Shown piece by piece: positions 1 to 8,877 of a stretch of DNA of 64,000 nucleotides; the first letter of the stretch is position 1; every line of letters begins with the position of its first letter. The notes beneath the pieces were generated by a model. It was not told where the DNA came from. It searched no databases and saw only the letters and a list, made by a program, of their open reading frames with translations. The position numbers were made by a program, and so were the translations under genes. The DNA is from Holophagae bacterium. Its GTDB lineage: Bacteria > Acidobacteriota > Holophagae > Acanthopleuribacterales > Acanthopleuribacteraceae. Where the stretch lies: assembly GCA_030429565.1 (NCBI GenBank), contig JAUIFE010000008.1, positions 124,001 through 188,000 on the forward strand, given 5' to 3'.

Positions 1-2934
1 CGTCGTGATCCAAATCGGCAATTCTTTTTGGACCGGACGCGGTTGCGTGACGACTTCTACATCTTTACCGAGAACGCCGGCAAAGGCGACTTTTTCGCCA
101 CGCCACAGTTGCTTCAGCGTTTCGATGCTGTCGAACATCTTGGCTTTGAAGTTTTCGTAGTTCTGTGGTTGCAGAATGAAGTCGTCTGGCTGCCAGCCGG
201 AAGCTACCGCCAAAGCAGCACGGCCCTCGGACAAGTTGTCGATGACGGCCCACTCTTCAGCGACACGAATCGGGTTGTGCAGTGGTAAGACGCAGCTTCC
301 CGAGCGAACACTGATGCGTTTGGTAATGGCCGCGACCGCCGCGCCGGTGACCGACGGGTTGGGGTAGGGGCCGCCGAACGCGTGGAAGTGCCGTTCCGGT
401 GTCCAAACCGATTGGAAGCCGTTGGCGTCGGCGAACTTTGCGCCTTCCAACAGCAGGTGATATTTTTGGCGACCGGGACCGTCGTCGTTGCCCCAGTAGA
501 ACAAGCCAAACTCCATGCCTTTGCCTGCGATCTTGGCCGAGGTCGGAGCATCGTTGCGGGTGCGGTCCAAGAACACGACCAACTTAAAGCCGCGCGCCAA
601 GGTCCAGAACAGTTCGAGTACCGAGATATCGAAAGACAGACTTGTCACCGCCAGCCAGGTCCCGCCTTGGTCGTGGGGGATGCGGTCGTCCATGCCTTCG
701 AAGAAGTTCACCACGTTACGGTGCTCAACCATCACCCCTTTGGGTTTGCCGGTTGAACCAGACGTGTAGATCACATAAGACATGTGCGCCGGCGTAACGC
801 CTGAATTGGGATTGCCGTCGGCTTCTTGACTGATAATCGGCCAGTCGGCGTCGATACGCGTGACCGGCACGCGGTGCTCGGGCAAGGTTTCGGCTAAATG
901 ATCCTGCGTAATCAACAGCTTAATTTTGCTGTCCTCGATCATGTAAGCCAGGCGGTCCGACGGATAGTCGGGATCCAGTGGCACGTAAGCGCCGCCTGCC
1001 TTGAGCGTGCCCATGATCGCCACAATCAAGTCGACTGAACGCGAGACGCTAATGCCGACCAAGGTGTCGGGACCGATACCGCGACCAATCAGGAAATGGG
1101 CCAACTGGTTGGCGCGCCGGTTCAACTCGGCGTAGCTGATTTCTTCAGCTTCAAAAACGACGGCTGTTTGATCCGGCGTTTTGGCAGCTTGCGCTTCGAA
1201 CAGGTTGTGAATGCAAGGGCTTCGATCAAAGTCGTGGCCTGTTTGGTTGAAGGTTTCCAAAATGGTGCGGCGTTCATCGCTGCTGAGGATGTCCAGCTCG
1301 GCCAGGGCGCGGTTGGCGTCGGCCGCCGCGTTGTCAAGGAAGTGGGCGAACTGACGTTGCACCATGGCCACTGCATCCGAGGCCAACACGTTTTGGTCGT
1401 AAACACAGGTGCACGTCGAACCGTCCTCTGCAATAAAGAAGGTGAGCTGTGTGCCTGGTGCGGGTTCGCTATCGGCGGCGTTGCCGATCTCAATCGCAAC
1501 CGGAACCAACTTGCCGACGGTTAAGCCGGGCTGTTGGTGTAATTCGGGGTAGCGCGCCATGATGTCGTTGAGCCAGGAACCGCGTTTGCGGGCGCGGGCC
1601 AGTTCTTTTTGGGTGGCCGTCAAGGCGTTGCTGAAACCCTCGAACGGCGAAAACTTGCACAACAGCGTGGTGCGTGGCGCGATGACGGCTGGATCCAAGG
1701 CGTGTGTCTTGGCCAGGCTCGGGTCGCGGAAGGCAACGTGGAAGCGGTCTTTGCCGCCGATACGTGACACGTAGGCCGCACAAGCCGCGACCAGTGCGTC
1801 GCCCAAGCCTTCGCTGCTGAAGCGGTCGCGGAAGGAGGTTGGTACCGCAATCGGCGCCTGACCGAGATCGGCTTCGGTGTCGGCCTTTTCCGTGGTCGCG
1901 TAGGGAATCTCAATCGGCTCAAGGCGTGCCAAACGACGCACTTGGGCGGGCTCCGCTTTGGCCATTCGGGCGGCCGCTTCGGTCAAAGCAGCGGCCTGAT
2001 CGCCTTCAATGAGATCAAGGCTGTCGCCTTCATCAAGGCCCCATTCTTCGACAACTTGGCTAACCGGCACTTCGCGACCACACAGGCGTGTGAAGCCCAT
2101 CAAACTTACGACTTGGTCTTCGGCGCAAACATCAATGCGGTCGTCGGCGACGGCGGCAACGGTGCCGGGCTCGTCATCGGCGTCCTCTTCGTTAACGCGG
2201 GCGCGGGTTACCAGCAGCACCTTGCCGTCTTTAGCGATTTTAGCGCTCCCGATGGGGTTCTCGTAAGGGCCGAAAAACAAACCACGTACGAAGTTTTCAA
2301 TACTTTGCGCTTCCTGATCCCAATCGATGTAACAGGCCGCCGGTGGACGGTCTGAACGCCGGAACTCTTTGCGGCCGGTTGGGTCCTGCGGTGTGCGTTG
2401 GTAGCTTTCGTCAGTCAATTCGTCGACCAGTTCGCTGAAGCTTTCCATCGCCGCTTCAAAACACTTGGTGTTGATCGAGAGCGAGGTTTCGCGCGGGACA
2501 ATGTCGAACAGTTGTTGTTTGAGGATGTCGCCGGTATCGACACCGCTGCTAATCAGGTGCCAGGTGATGCCGTAGCGTTGTTCGCCGTTAATCAAAGCCC
2601 ATGCCGGGGTATTCAAGCCGGCATAGTTCGGCAACGGACCGTCGTGGAAGTTAATCGCGGCTTTGCGTGGGCTTGCAATGATGTCGTCGGCAAGCATCGA
2701 GAGATGGGTAATGCTGAAAAAATAATCGTAAGGGGCTTCAGCCAAAACGCTGCCGTAATCGGATTTCGGATCGATCACCGGAATATCGTGGTGTTGGGCC
2801 CATCCGATGATGGCGTCGGTTGCGGAAATAACACCGCGAATCTGGTGGCCTTTCTTGAGGAGGATCTCTGCGCACTCGGTCAAAAGGCGATTTTGACCGA
2901 TGATATAACAACTAAATCCATTACCTTCTGTCAT
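1..2934 (-). CDS. NRPS: formyltransferase / condensation remnant / adenylation with inserted luciferase-like monooxygenase (partial)
   Basis: Non-ribosomal peptide synthetase; 978 residues are visible and the C-terminus lies beyond the window. The N-terminus (about 1-270) is a methionyl-tRNA-type formyltransferase fold, with the catalytic Asn95/His97 in INFHDGPLP and an Asp in GVDTGD (131-136). It probably formylates the loaded amino acid. Residues about 300-540 resemble the C-terminal half of a condensation domain, but I see no HHxxxDG motif. The adenylation domain starts near 570, with A3 as YTSGSTGKPKG near 720 and A4 as FDISVLELFW near 765. Straight after A4 the sequence becomes a luciferase-like FMN monooxygenase (MEFGLFYWG, then WTPERHFHAFGG), so an oxygenase is inserted within the A domain. 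Comparable Mox insertions are known in myxobacterial synthases such as MtaG/MelG. The product is unknown. The ATG at 2934 gives the complete formyltransferase N-terminus. Confidence 0.9.
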   Translation of the reverse strand, partial: MTEGNGFSCYIIGQNRLLTECAEILLKKGHQIRGVISATDAIIGWAQHHDIPVIDPKSDYGSVLAEAPYDYFFSITHLSMLADDIIASPRKAAINFHDGPLPNYAGLNTPAWALINGEQRYGITWHLISSGVDTGDILKQQLFDIVPRETSLSINTKCFEAAMESFSELVDELTDESYQRTPQDPTGRKEFRRSDRPPAACYIDWDQEAQSIENFVRGLFFGPYENPIGSAKIAKDGKVLLVTRARVNEEDADDEPGTVAAVADDRIDVCAEDQVVSLMGFTRLCGREVPVSQVVEEWGLDEGDSLDLIEGDQAAALTEAAARMAKAEPAQVRRLARLEPIEIPYATTEKADTEADLGQAPIAVPTSFRDRFSSEGLGDALVAACAAYVSRIGGKDRFHVAFRDPSLAKTHALDPAVIAPRTTLLCKFSPFEGFSNALTATQKELARARKRGSWLNDIMARYPELHQQPGLTVGKLVPVAIEIGNAADSEPAPGTQLTFFIAEDGSTCTCVYDQNVLASDAVAMVQRQFAHFLDNAAADANRALAELDILSSDERRTILETFNQTGHDFDRSPCIHNLFEAQAAKTPDQTAVVFEAEEISYAELNRRANQLAHFLIGRGIGPDTLVGISVSRSVDLIVAIMGTLKAGGAYVPLDPDYPSDRLAYMIEDSKIKLLITQDHLAETLPEHRVPVTRIDADWPIISQEADGNPNSGVTPAHMSYVIYTSGSTGKPKGVMVEHRNVVNFFEGMDDRIPHDQGGTWLAVTSLSFDISVLELFWTLARGFKLVVFLDRTRNDAPTSAKIAGKGMEFGLFYWGNDDGPGRQKYHLLLEGAKFADANGFQSVWTPERHFHAFGGPYPNPSVTGAAVAAITKRISVRSGSCVLPLHNPIRVAEEWAVIDNLSEGRAALAVASGWQPDDFILQPQNYENFKAKMFDSIETLKQLWRGEKVAFAGVLGKDVEVVTQPRPVQKELPIWITT

Positions 2935-3690
2935 TTGCTTCTTCCTTACATTCGTACTGCGTACCCGGCGCGGGCCGACAGGACAGGGTTACATGTTCAC
3001 CAACACCGAAACGCGCCGCCGCACCACGTCACCCGTTTGGCGGGTTGGGCGGACGGTAAAATCATTGGGGTCGTGCGTTTGGGGTGGGGGATTGGGTGGC
3101 TCATCACAGCAGATCATAGCGTTTCACAAAGGCAATGGAAACCTCAAAAGCCCCCGTGGCTGTTGAAAAAAAACGGCTGAAAAAGCGGGTTGCTCTGGCC
3201 GCTCAAGGCCCCACCCGGCCCAGGCGGAAATGGGGTGGCGGAGCGCGTCGCTGTTTGACTTTTGGCGACGATGGCAGTACGCGGCATCGGACAGTGAACG
3301 AGAGCACTTGGATGAGATGTGTGACGCATTCTTTGCTATTTGCGAGGGTGGTTTTGTTTTATTAGGCGTTCGGTTTGTTTTTGGTGATGGAATTTTGCGA
3401 AGCGCGTCGAGGCATTGCGGAAATTAGCTCGAGTACGGGTGCGACCCTTTTTTAAATTTTCATTTAAGTGTTTGGAAATATTTGAGAAAACTTGAGTTCT
3501 CGAAAAAGGGTTAAGAGATTGTGTGATGAATTTTACACTTTCGTTACATGGCGAGTTGTCTTGGTTGACATGTTTTTACGGGTCGATAAAATGAGCGCCT
3601 ATTCATTTGAAGCGGTTGATTTTCTTAAATGCTGCTATTTACTTCGCTCTGCAGCGGGTTTCATTCCCGATTACCTTCTAGGAGAGGTCC
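2935..3690. other. Intergenic region without a recognised gene
   Basis: About 750 bases between the divergent NRPS and the secreted-protein gene at 3691. Frames here are short or are tails of antisense frames, and I see no protein I would support. The right half is AT-richer and contains the promoter candidate at 3565-3592. Confidence 0.6.
3565..3592 (+). promoter_or_regulatory. Candidate sigma70-type promoter
   Basis: TTGACA at 3565-3570 is followed after 16 bases by TAAAAT at 3587-3592 (five of six matches to the -10 consensus). It lies about 100 bases upstream of the start codon at 3691, in an AT-rich stretch. Assigned from sequence resemblance only. Confidence 0.45.
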
Positions 3691-4857
3691 ATGTTTCGTC
3701 AGTTGCTCGTATGTCTTTTCTTGATTTTTTCTACCCTTTCCGCCTTCGCCGGCGACCTTCACCCCGACCCCAGTCAGGCCGTTCTGAATCGCCAGGCCGT
3801 TGATTTACAACAACTTGATACTCATAAGCGCGAGCTTTCTTTTCGGATTGCCAAGGCCCTCGGTAGCGAAAACTTTCGCGATTTTGTCGTCAGTCGTCTC
3901 GACCACGATGGCGATCGCGAGGGTTTGGTTTCCTTGGCGCGTGATTATGCGGCTATTTTTCCCGGCAAACGCGCCGGCGAGTTGACCGCCTACCTGGATC
4001 AGCTCGATTTAGGGATTCGCAACGCCAAAGGCACCACCGCTTATGTCGCCGAGCTGTTGGAAGTCCGTTTGTTTTTACCCGAGGGAGTTTCCGTCAAGCA
4101 CGCGGCGCCGGGGTTGGTTGCTTTTGAGCCCACCGGTGACGACCGCGACTGGACCCTGGTGGAAGCCTTCGACTTTGAAGGTCGTCACCAATTGCTAGAC
4201 GCGGGCATCGCGCCACAAGAGCCGGTTCTGATTGTCGGTATTGACGCCAAGGCCGACTTGGAAGCCGGTCTGGCGTTGCTCAATGATGCGCTGAAGGCGG
4301 CCGGCATGCAAAGCGATTTGCCTGCTGGTCATCGTAAAGCCGACGTCGACACCCACAAGCTCGACAAAGTTCGTTTGAACGACGACGAGGAGCCGTGGAT
4401 TTCCGGTAACGCTGAAGTCTACGCCATTGTGAATGGTGTCCACCCGTCCGAGATGAAGGCGAACATTGCCGCTATCGGCATGCCTTACCTGGACGACGAA
4501 GACAAGAATTACTACCCTAACCAGGTGCTCATCTTTTGGGATCAGTACCGTTACCAAGCGACCAATATTGTCTTGATGGAACAGGACGACAACACCAGCT
4601 ACCAAGAGTTGGCGGCATTGTTGGTGAGTGCAGTATCCAAGGTGATGGCGACCTTCCCCGAAACCGCACCCTATGCCGGTTTGGTTGACTTGGCCGCCGA
4701 AATCATCCGCGCTATGCCTGGCAGTTGGTTTACCAACGACGACGATTACCTCGACGTGTTTTACACCATCGAAAAGAATCGTAGCTACACCGACCAGTAC
4801 GGTGCGAGCGGCAACGCGCGCATCACCTTAAAGCCCTACGTTTTGCGTCAAAACTAA
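3691..4857 (+). CDS. Secreted protein of unknown function
   Basis: 388 residues with a clear signal peptide: a short basic start, a Leu/Phe-rich core, and a predicted cut after SAFA near residue 20. The mature protein is mixed alpha/beta and rich in Asp and Glu, without membrane segments. Stretches such as WISGNAEVYAIV and VLIFWDQYRY give it a weak resemblance to the DUF3103 type of secreted protein, but I cannot confirm that. The start is supported by AGGAGAGG about 7 bases upstream. It is monocistronic, with a promoter candidate upstream and a strong terminator 20 bases downstream. No catalytic motif is recognised; location is probably periplasmic or extracellular. Confidence 0.8.
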   Translation: MFRQLLVCLFLIFSTLSAFAGDLHPDPSQAVLNRQAVDLQQLDTHKRELSFRIAKALGSENFRDFVVSRLDHDGDREGLVSLARDYAAIFPGKRAGELTAYLDQLDLGIRNAKGTTAYVAELLEVRLFLPEGVSVKHAAPGLVAFEPTGDDRDWTLVEAFDFEGRHQLLDAGIAPQEPVLIVGIDAKADLEAGLALLNDALKAAGMQSDLPAGHRKADVDTHKLDKVRLNDDEEPWISGNAEVYAIVNGVHPSEMKANIAAIGMPYLDDEDKNYYPNQVLIFWDQYRYQATNIVLMEQDDNTSYQELAALLVSAVSKVMATFPETAPYAGLVDLAAEIIRAMPGSWFTNDDDYLDVFYTIEKNRSYTDQYGASGNARITLKPYVLRQN

Positions 4858-4877
4858 GTTCGGCGACCGCACTAATG

Positions 4878-4905
4878 AAAACCCCGCTGCAAGGCGGGGT
4901 TTTTA
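4878..4905. terminator. Rho-independent terminator, bidirectional
   Basis: Stem ACCCCGC/GCGGGGT with a short loop, flanked by an A-run on the left and a T-run on the right. It lies between the convergent genes ending at 4857 and 4916, so it can serve both strands. Confidence 0.85.
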
Positions 4906-4915
4906 ATGCGAGAGC

Positions 4916-6127
4916 CTATTGGGCGTGCATCTCTTGAGCCCATTTGACTGCTTCCATGTAAATTTCGGGAATGTCTTTTTCCGGTAAGTTGAGACGGGCC
5001 GCCCAGCGCGGTATCTCTTTAAAAACGCCGCGCTCATAGCTGAGCGTGATCTCAAGCGTCATGCGGAAAGGGTTGCGCGCAATGCGCATCAGGGCGTTCT
5101 TAATATCGCGGGCGAGGGGAATGTCCTTGAGAATTTCGGCCAGGTTACGGTCCATGATCGCGTCGATAATCGAGAACAGGCCCATGAGGAAATAGTCGGC
5201 GCTTTTCTCGCTATGACCGGTTTTTTTGGCGATCAGTTCGCACATACGTGCTCGGGTTGCCGCTGTTTTCATCAGTTCCAGCGGTTTGTCGTCACTCATC
5301 GTGCTCAAAGCCAACAAGGTCGCCCACTTGCGAATTTCCCGTTCACCCATCAGGACCAAAGCGTGTTTGATCGAACGAATTTCGGTTTGTAATCCGAAAA
5401 AGGCGGAGTTGATGTAGTGCATTAACTTATAGGAAAGGGTCAGATCTTTTTTGATGATCTCTTCGATTTCGCGGTAATCGATGCCTGGCTTATTGATCTG
5501 CTGCAGAATTTGCAAGTTGGTTAGCTTCGAGCCGGCCATGCCGCGTTTGGTGAGGATGACCGGTTTTTCAAAGAAGTAGCCCTGAAAGAAATCGAAACCC
5601 ATGTCAAAGGCCTGTTGGAACTCCTCTTGGGTTTCGACTTTTTCTGCCAAAAGCATTTTGTCTTGGGCTTTGAGGCGGGTGACCATGGCCTGGCGTTCTT
5701 CGTTGGTGGTGGCGAGGAAATCGATTTTTATAATGTCGGCCAGGTTAACCAACGGTTGCCAGTCTTCCGTGTAAACAAAATCGTCCAGCGCGATCATAAA
5801 CCCTTCGCCCTTTAACTTCTTGACCGCATGCACTACTTCATCGTCGGGTTTGACCGTTTCCAGCACTTCCAGCACACTGTGATTTTTGGGTAACAAGTGC
5901 GCGTAGTTCATGAGCGTGTCTTTGGTCATGTTGAGAAACGCGCGCCGGCCGCTGGTCAGGGTGTCAAAGCCGAACAGAATCGTGCTGTCGGCAATAACGC
6001 TGGACGCGGCTTTGTCTTGGTTGCTGCCGTCAAAGTAATTGGCGAGCCCGCTGCGGAAAAGCAGTTCGTAAGCGTATACCTTCTGGTGGCGGTCAAAGAT
6101 TGGCTGCCTAGCGATGTAATGTTCCAT
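4916..6127 (-). CDS. EAL-HDOD domain signalling protein (YuxH type)
   Basis: 403 residues. Residues about 1-200 form an EAL-like domain: ARQPIFD start, YELLFRSG in the ExLxR position, LDDFVYTED where active enzymes have DDFGTG, IKIDF, and AEKVET in place of AEGVET. Residues about 200-400 form an HDOD domain (YINSAFFGL, IKHALVLMGEREIRKW). The architecture matches the YuxH family of EAL-HDOD proteins. The altered DDF and AEK motifs suggest weak or absent cyclic-di-GMP hydrolysis, leaving a binding or scaffolding role; this is an inference. The start is preceded by AGGA in CAGGACACTTC. Cytoplasmic; no partner gene is adjacent. Confidence 0.9.
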   Translation of the reverse strand: MEHYIARQPIFDRHQKVYAYELLFRSGLANYFDGSNQDKAASSVIADSTILFGFDTLTSGRRAFLNMTKDTLMNYAHLLPKNHSVLEVLETVKPDDEVVHAVKKLKGEGFMIALDDFVYTEDWQPLVNLADIIKIDFLATTNEERQAMVTRLKAQDKMLLAEKVETQEEFQQAFDMGFDFFQGYFFEKPVILTKRGMAGSKLTNLQILQQINKPGIDYREIEEIIKKDLTLSYKLMHYINSAFFGLQTEIRSIKHALVLMGEREIRKWATLLALSTMSDDKPLELMKTAATRARMCELIAKKTGHSEKSADYFLMGLFSIIDAIMDRNLAEILKDIPLARDIKNALMRIARNPFRMTLEITLSYERGVFKEIPRWAARLNLPEKDIPEIYMEAVKWAQEMHAQ

Positions 6128-6425
6128 GAAGTGTCCTGTTCCAAATGAGGGTACGGCGTAGGGCGAGAAATGGCGATGTGTCGAAGGAGCGGCAAAAAGC
6201 GGGCGGCGACCCGCTAAAAAGAATGCCTGTTTGCCGAGCCGGCGGCAGCGCAGGGCGGGACCGAACCCCTATTGTAATCAAAAACGAGACGCTGCACATC
6301 GCCGACAACCACTTTTTTCCCAACCTTTGAAGTGCGCGCTGATCGAACTGGCACCCAGACGGTGTGTCTCGCTATGATATTGGGGGCAGAGAAAATACGG
6401 GCAGGCAACAGCGAGGGGAAAGGCC

Positions 6426-6896
6426 ATGTTTTTGGGGATTCTGTTAGTCTTGCTGGGGACTTTCTTTGAAGGTGAAATAAGTTTGACGGCCATCGTTTGG
6501 TTCCGCGAATCGCTGCAGCTAGGTTGGGCTCCGCTCGCCGCGACGGCTTGGGTTGGGACCTATGCTTACGATTTGCTCGTATTTGAGCTGGGCCGCCGCT
6601 ACGGGCGCGCGCTGCGGGCGCGTTATCCGTGGATCGAAAAACGCGCGGGCAAGATGCTCGGATACATGGCGCAATACCCGACCTTCTTTGTGGTGATGCT
6701 GCGCTTCCAAATCGGTTTTCGCACCCTCGCCAACGGTGCCGTGGGTCAAAGCGGCATGGCGCGTGGCCGGTTTGCGTGGGTCAATGCGTTGGCGGTTTCG
6801 CTGTGGGTCCCTTTCGTTTTGTCGGTGGCCGAAGTCTTTCGGCAAATTGGTGGGACGATTCTGGAAGGAGTCTTGGCAAGTGGATCTTTTTTGTGA
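6426..6896 (+). CDS. DedA-family (SNARE-associated) membrane protein, short form
   Basis: 156 residues with several hydrophobic segments. DedA-type features are the N-terminal GTFFEGE acidic motif, FELGRRYGRALRAR in the cytoplasmic loop, and a conserved RFxxGxRTLANGAVGQSGM stretch. The C-terminal helix is short, so the protein is smaller than typical DedA members (about 200 residues). The family is linked to lipid-carrier flipping and membrane homeostasis. The start is supported by GAGGGGAAAGG just upstream. It is divergent from the EAL-HDOD gene across about 300 bases and stands alone. Confidence 0.75.
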   Translation: MFLGILLVLLGTFFEGEISLTAIVWFRESLQLGWAPLAATAWVGTYAYDLLVFELGRRYGRALRARYPWIEKRAGKMLGYMAQYPTFFVVMLRFQIGFRTLANGAVGQSGMARGRFAWVNALAVSLWVPFVLSVAEVFRQIGGTILEGVLASGSFL

Positions 6897-7376
6897 TACA
6901 AAGAATTTACGTTGCACTTGATTGTTTAGCTGGTTTTCGCGTCGAGGGGTGGTGTGACATCCCTTACGGTACGCCTACGAATTTTCTGGCAATCTCTATT
7001 TGTGGTTGAATTATCTTCTCCAGATTGGCGCTTCTTCCTTGTCCTATAAGGTTGTTTTTCCAAAAGTTACATCGCGGGTCGCGGGTCTATAGAGGCCCAA
7101 ACTACGACACTTTTCACCGCATTTTCGGCTTCTATCATGAAGCGTTCGTCCTGGAAAAGCACGATTTAATGACATGGCGCCTGCACCAACGCGATGAGAT
7201 TGCCCTGTGAATCCCTGCCGTTATTCTGATACCCATCTCCCCGCGTGATGGTTGGCTTTTATCGCCTACCCGCTGTTTCTTTCTAAATGCGTGCTACCAC
7301 CAATTCACGACCTAAACCTTGAGGAGAGTTCAGCAAGCCTCTAGCAGCTTTGCTGGAGTGATATGGAGTAGTGTCC
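6897..7376. other. Intergenic region without a recognised gene
   Basis: About 480 bases between the DedA-like gene and the flavoprotein gene. Only short, low-quality open frames are present, and I see no clear hairpin or repeat. Confidence 0.6.
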
Positions 7377-8084
7377 ATGAATGTATTGATGGTGTTCGAA
7401 CCCCATGAATCGCCTGCCTTTTGTGAGCGTATGAAAGATACCGCGCTCGATTTATTAACAAGCCAGGATCATGAGGTTCACGTCGTCCGCTTCCATGATG
7501 ATGCGATGGTGGGACCACCCCGTCGCGGCTTTTATCCCGGTTTACTCGAAACCGATCCGCTCAACCGGCAACAGACCAGTCACGTTTACGACCGTGATCG
7601 TCTGGTACGCCACCCACTGCAAATGGCAGAGCCGGCCCACGACCCCTTTGACTGGGCCGACGTCGTTTTGTTCCAGTTTCCGTTGTGGTGGTTTCTCATG
7701 CCTGCAACCTTGCGCCAATTTCGCTGCCGCGTTGGTGCTTGGTGTCGTAACCGTGGTGAAGAACGGCCCAAACGCAAACGCGCCATGCTGGTGTTTACCA
7801 CCCCGCATCAGGCCTTGACGCCGGGTGGCCGCGAGCGCGAAGTCTCGGCTATGTTGCGTCCTTTGCAGGAAGATGTGCTGTACCGTGCCGGCTTTGATGT
7901 TTTGGCGCCCTTTATCGCCTGGGGTGTTGATGATTGTGGTGAATGGGAACGCGCCGACGTCCTGCGCGATTACGTTCACCGCGTCGCTCGCCTGATTGAG
8001 ACCGAGCCGGTTTACGCGCACCAGCGCCGCAGTCGGCTGCACCACGACTGGGGTTCCGAATCGGTCGAGCCGATGCTCGTCTAA
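7377..8084 (+). CDS. NAD(P)H:quinone oxidoreductase-like flavoprotein (flavodoxin-like fold)
   Basis: About 235 residues of the MdaB/KefF/NQO1 flavodoxin-like family, which reduces quinones or similar acceptors using FAD or FMN and NAD(P)H. The diagnostic motif is FQFPLWWFLMPATLRQF near residues 98-114, the FPLWW flavin-binding stretch. The N-terminal strand MNVLMVFEPHESPAF and the loop TTPHQALTPGG also fit the fold. An in-frame GTG lies at 7371, but the GGAG at 7365-7368 is correctly spaced only for the ATG at 7377, so I prefer that start. Cytoplasmic. Monocistronic, followed by a terminator at 8111. Its physiological acceptor is not indicated by neighbours. Confidence 0.85.
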   Translation: MNVLMVFEPHESPAFCERMKDTALDLLTSQDHEVHVVRFHDDAMVGPPRRGFYPGLLETDPLNRQQTSHVYDRDRLVRHPLQMAEPAHDPFDWADVVLFQFPLWWFLMPATLRQFRCRVGAWCRNRGEERPKRKRAMLVFTTPHQALTPGGREREVSAMLRPLQEDVLYRAGFDVLAPFIAWGVDDCGEWERADVLRDYVHRVARLIETEPVYAHQRRSRLHHDWGSESVEPMLV

Positions 8085-8110
8085 ACCGCAAACCTGTTCA
8101 CGAAACCTGC

Positions 8111-8138
8111 AAAGCCGACGCACCGCGTCGGCTTTGTT
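8111..8138 (+). terminator. Rho-independent terminator
   Basis: Stem AAAGCCGACGC/GCGTCGGCTTT with a 3-base loop, followed by TTG-rich sequence. It lies 26 bases after the flavoprotein stop codon. Confidence 0.8.
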
Positions 8139-8269
8139 GCGTTTGGCCGACAGCTACCTTCGGGGCGGCCTCTTCAGGGCGTTTTGGTTTTGTCCCATAC
8201 CGAGCGCTTTCAACAATAACCGCGGTGTGATGCCATTGTTGGTTCAACCAGGAACGACCGGTTAATCTG

Positions 8270-8305
8270 TGCTTGGCGCGGGGACAGGTGCAGCCGCGCC
8301 AAGCA
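8270..8305. terminator. Strong hairpin, possible terminator without a T-run
   Basis: A 12-bp perfect stem (TGCTTGGCGCGG/CCGCGCCAAGCA) with a 12-base loop, just beyond the 3' end of the reverse-strand gene at 8343. No T-run follows on either strand, so it may block 3' degradation rather than terminate. Confidence 0.5.
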
Positions 8306-8342
8306 TACAGTAAACAGTTGGATTAAAGAGGATTACCGGTGT

Positions 8343-8807
8343 TTAGGTCTTTTCTTTTCGGCGTGATTTGTGGCGGTGTGCCAGCCAAACCAAAGCCAAA
8401 AAAAGCGCACAGGCGCCGAGCCCGCGCAGGTTTTCAGCGGGGGAGGGGGGGAAGATCAGCACAAATCCGTGATCCTTGACCATGGCCGCGAAACTCGCTA
8501 CACAAAACGGGGCCAGGAAAAAGCGAAACGCCATCCAGGGATCGGTATGCTCACCCGCGCGGCGGCCGGTTAGTGCATTGAGGTTGTTGGCAGTGCCGAC
8601 GATCAGTGCAATTCCGAGCGCGGTGAACCATAGACGAGGCGTGGTTTCGAAATACAAGGTGAGCACGTTGAGGTACCAAATCAGGTAACACCACAATGCG
8701 ATTTTGACAGCAGAAAGTCCGCCGAGGTAAGCTAGCATGGCTGCTCTCAGTACATTAAATTTGATCGGGCGATTGCGTTCTACCGCTTGGGTTGGCCGTT
8801 CGTGCAT
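8343..8807 (-). CDS. Small membrane protein of unknown function
   Basis: 154 residues from the ATG at 8807, with four probable membrane segments (around AMLAYLGGLSAVKIALW, LWFTALGIALIVG, FFLAPFCVASFAAMV and LGACALFLALVWLAH) and a basic C-terminal tail. I do not recognise the family. The open frame continues upstream to 8936 but would then overlap the divergent gene at 8878, so an internal start is more likely. The ATG at 8738, after a TGAGAG motif, is another option. A strong hairpin follows at 8270. Confidence 0.65.
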   Translation of the reverse strand: MHERPTQAVERNRPIKFNVLRAAMLAYLGGLSAVKIALWCYLIWYLNVLTLYFETTPRLWFTALGIALIVGTANNLNALTGRRAGEHTDPWMAFRFFLAPFCVASFAAMVKDHGFVLIFPPSPAENLRGLGACALFLALVWLAHRHKSRRKEKT

Positions 8808-8877
8808 GCCGGTTCTTGGGGTGCCGTTCGCTTGAAATACCGCCCCTCGTGCGACGCCCGCAAACCGGGAGGAAGGT

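Noticed and set aside
7385..7400. TTCGAAC sequences here and at 10350 resembling tRNA T-loops
   Set aside because: No flanking T-stem, anticodon arm or acceptor stem; the first lies inside the flavoprotein coding sequence.
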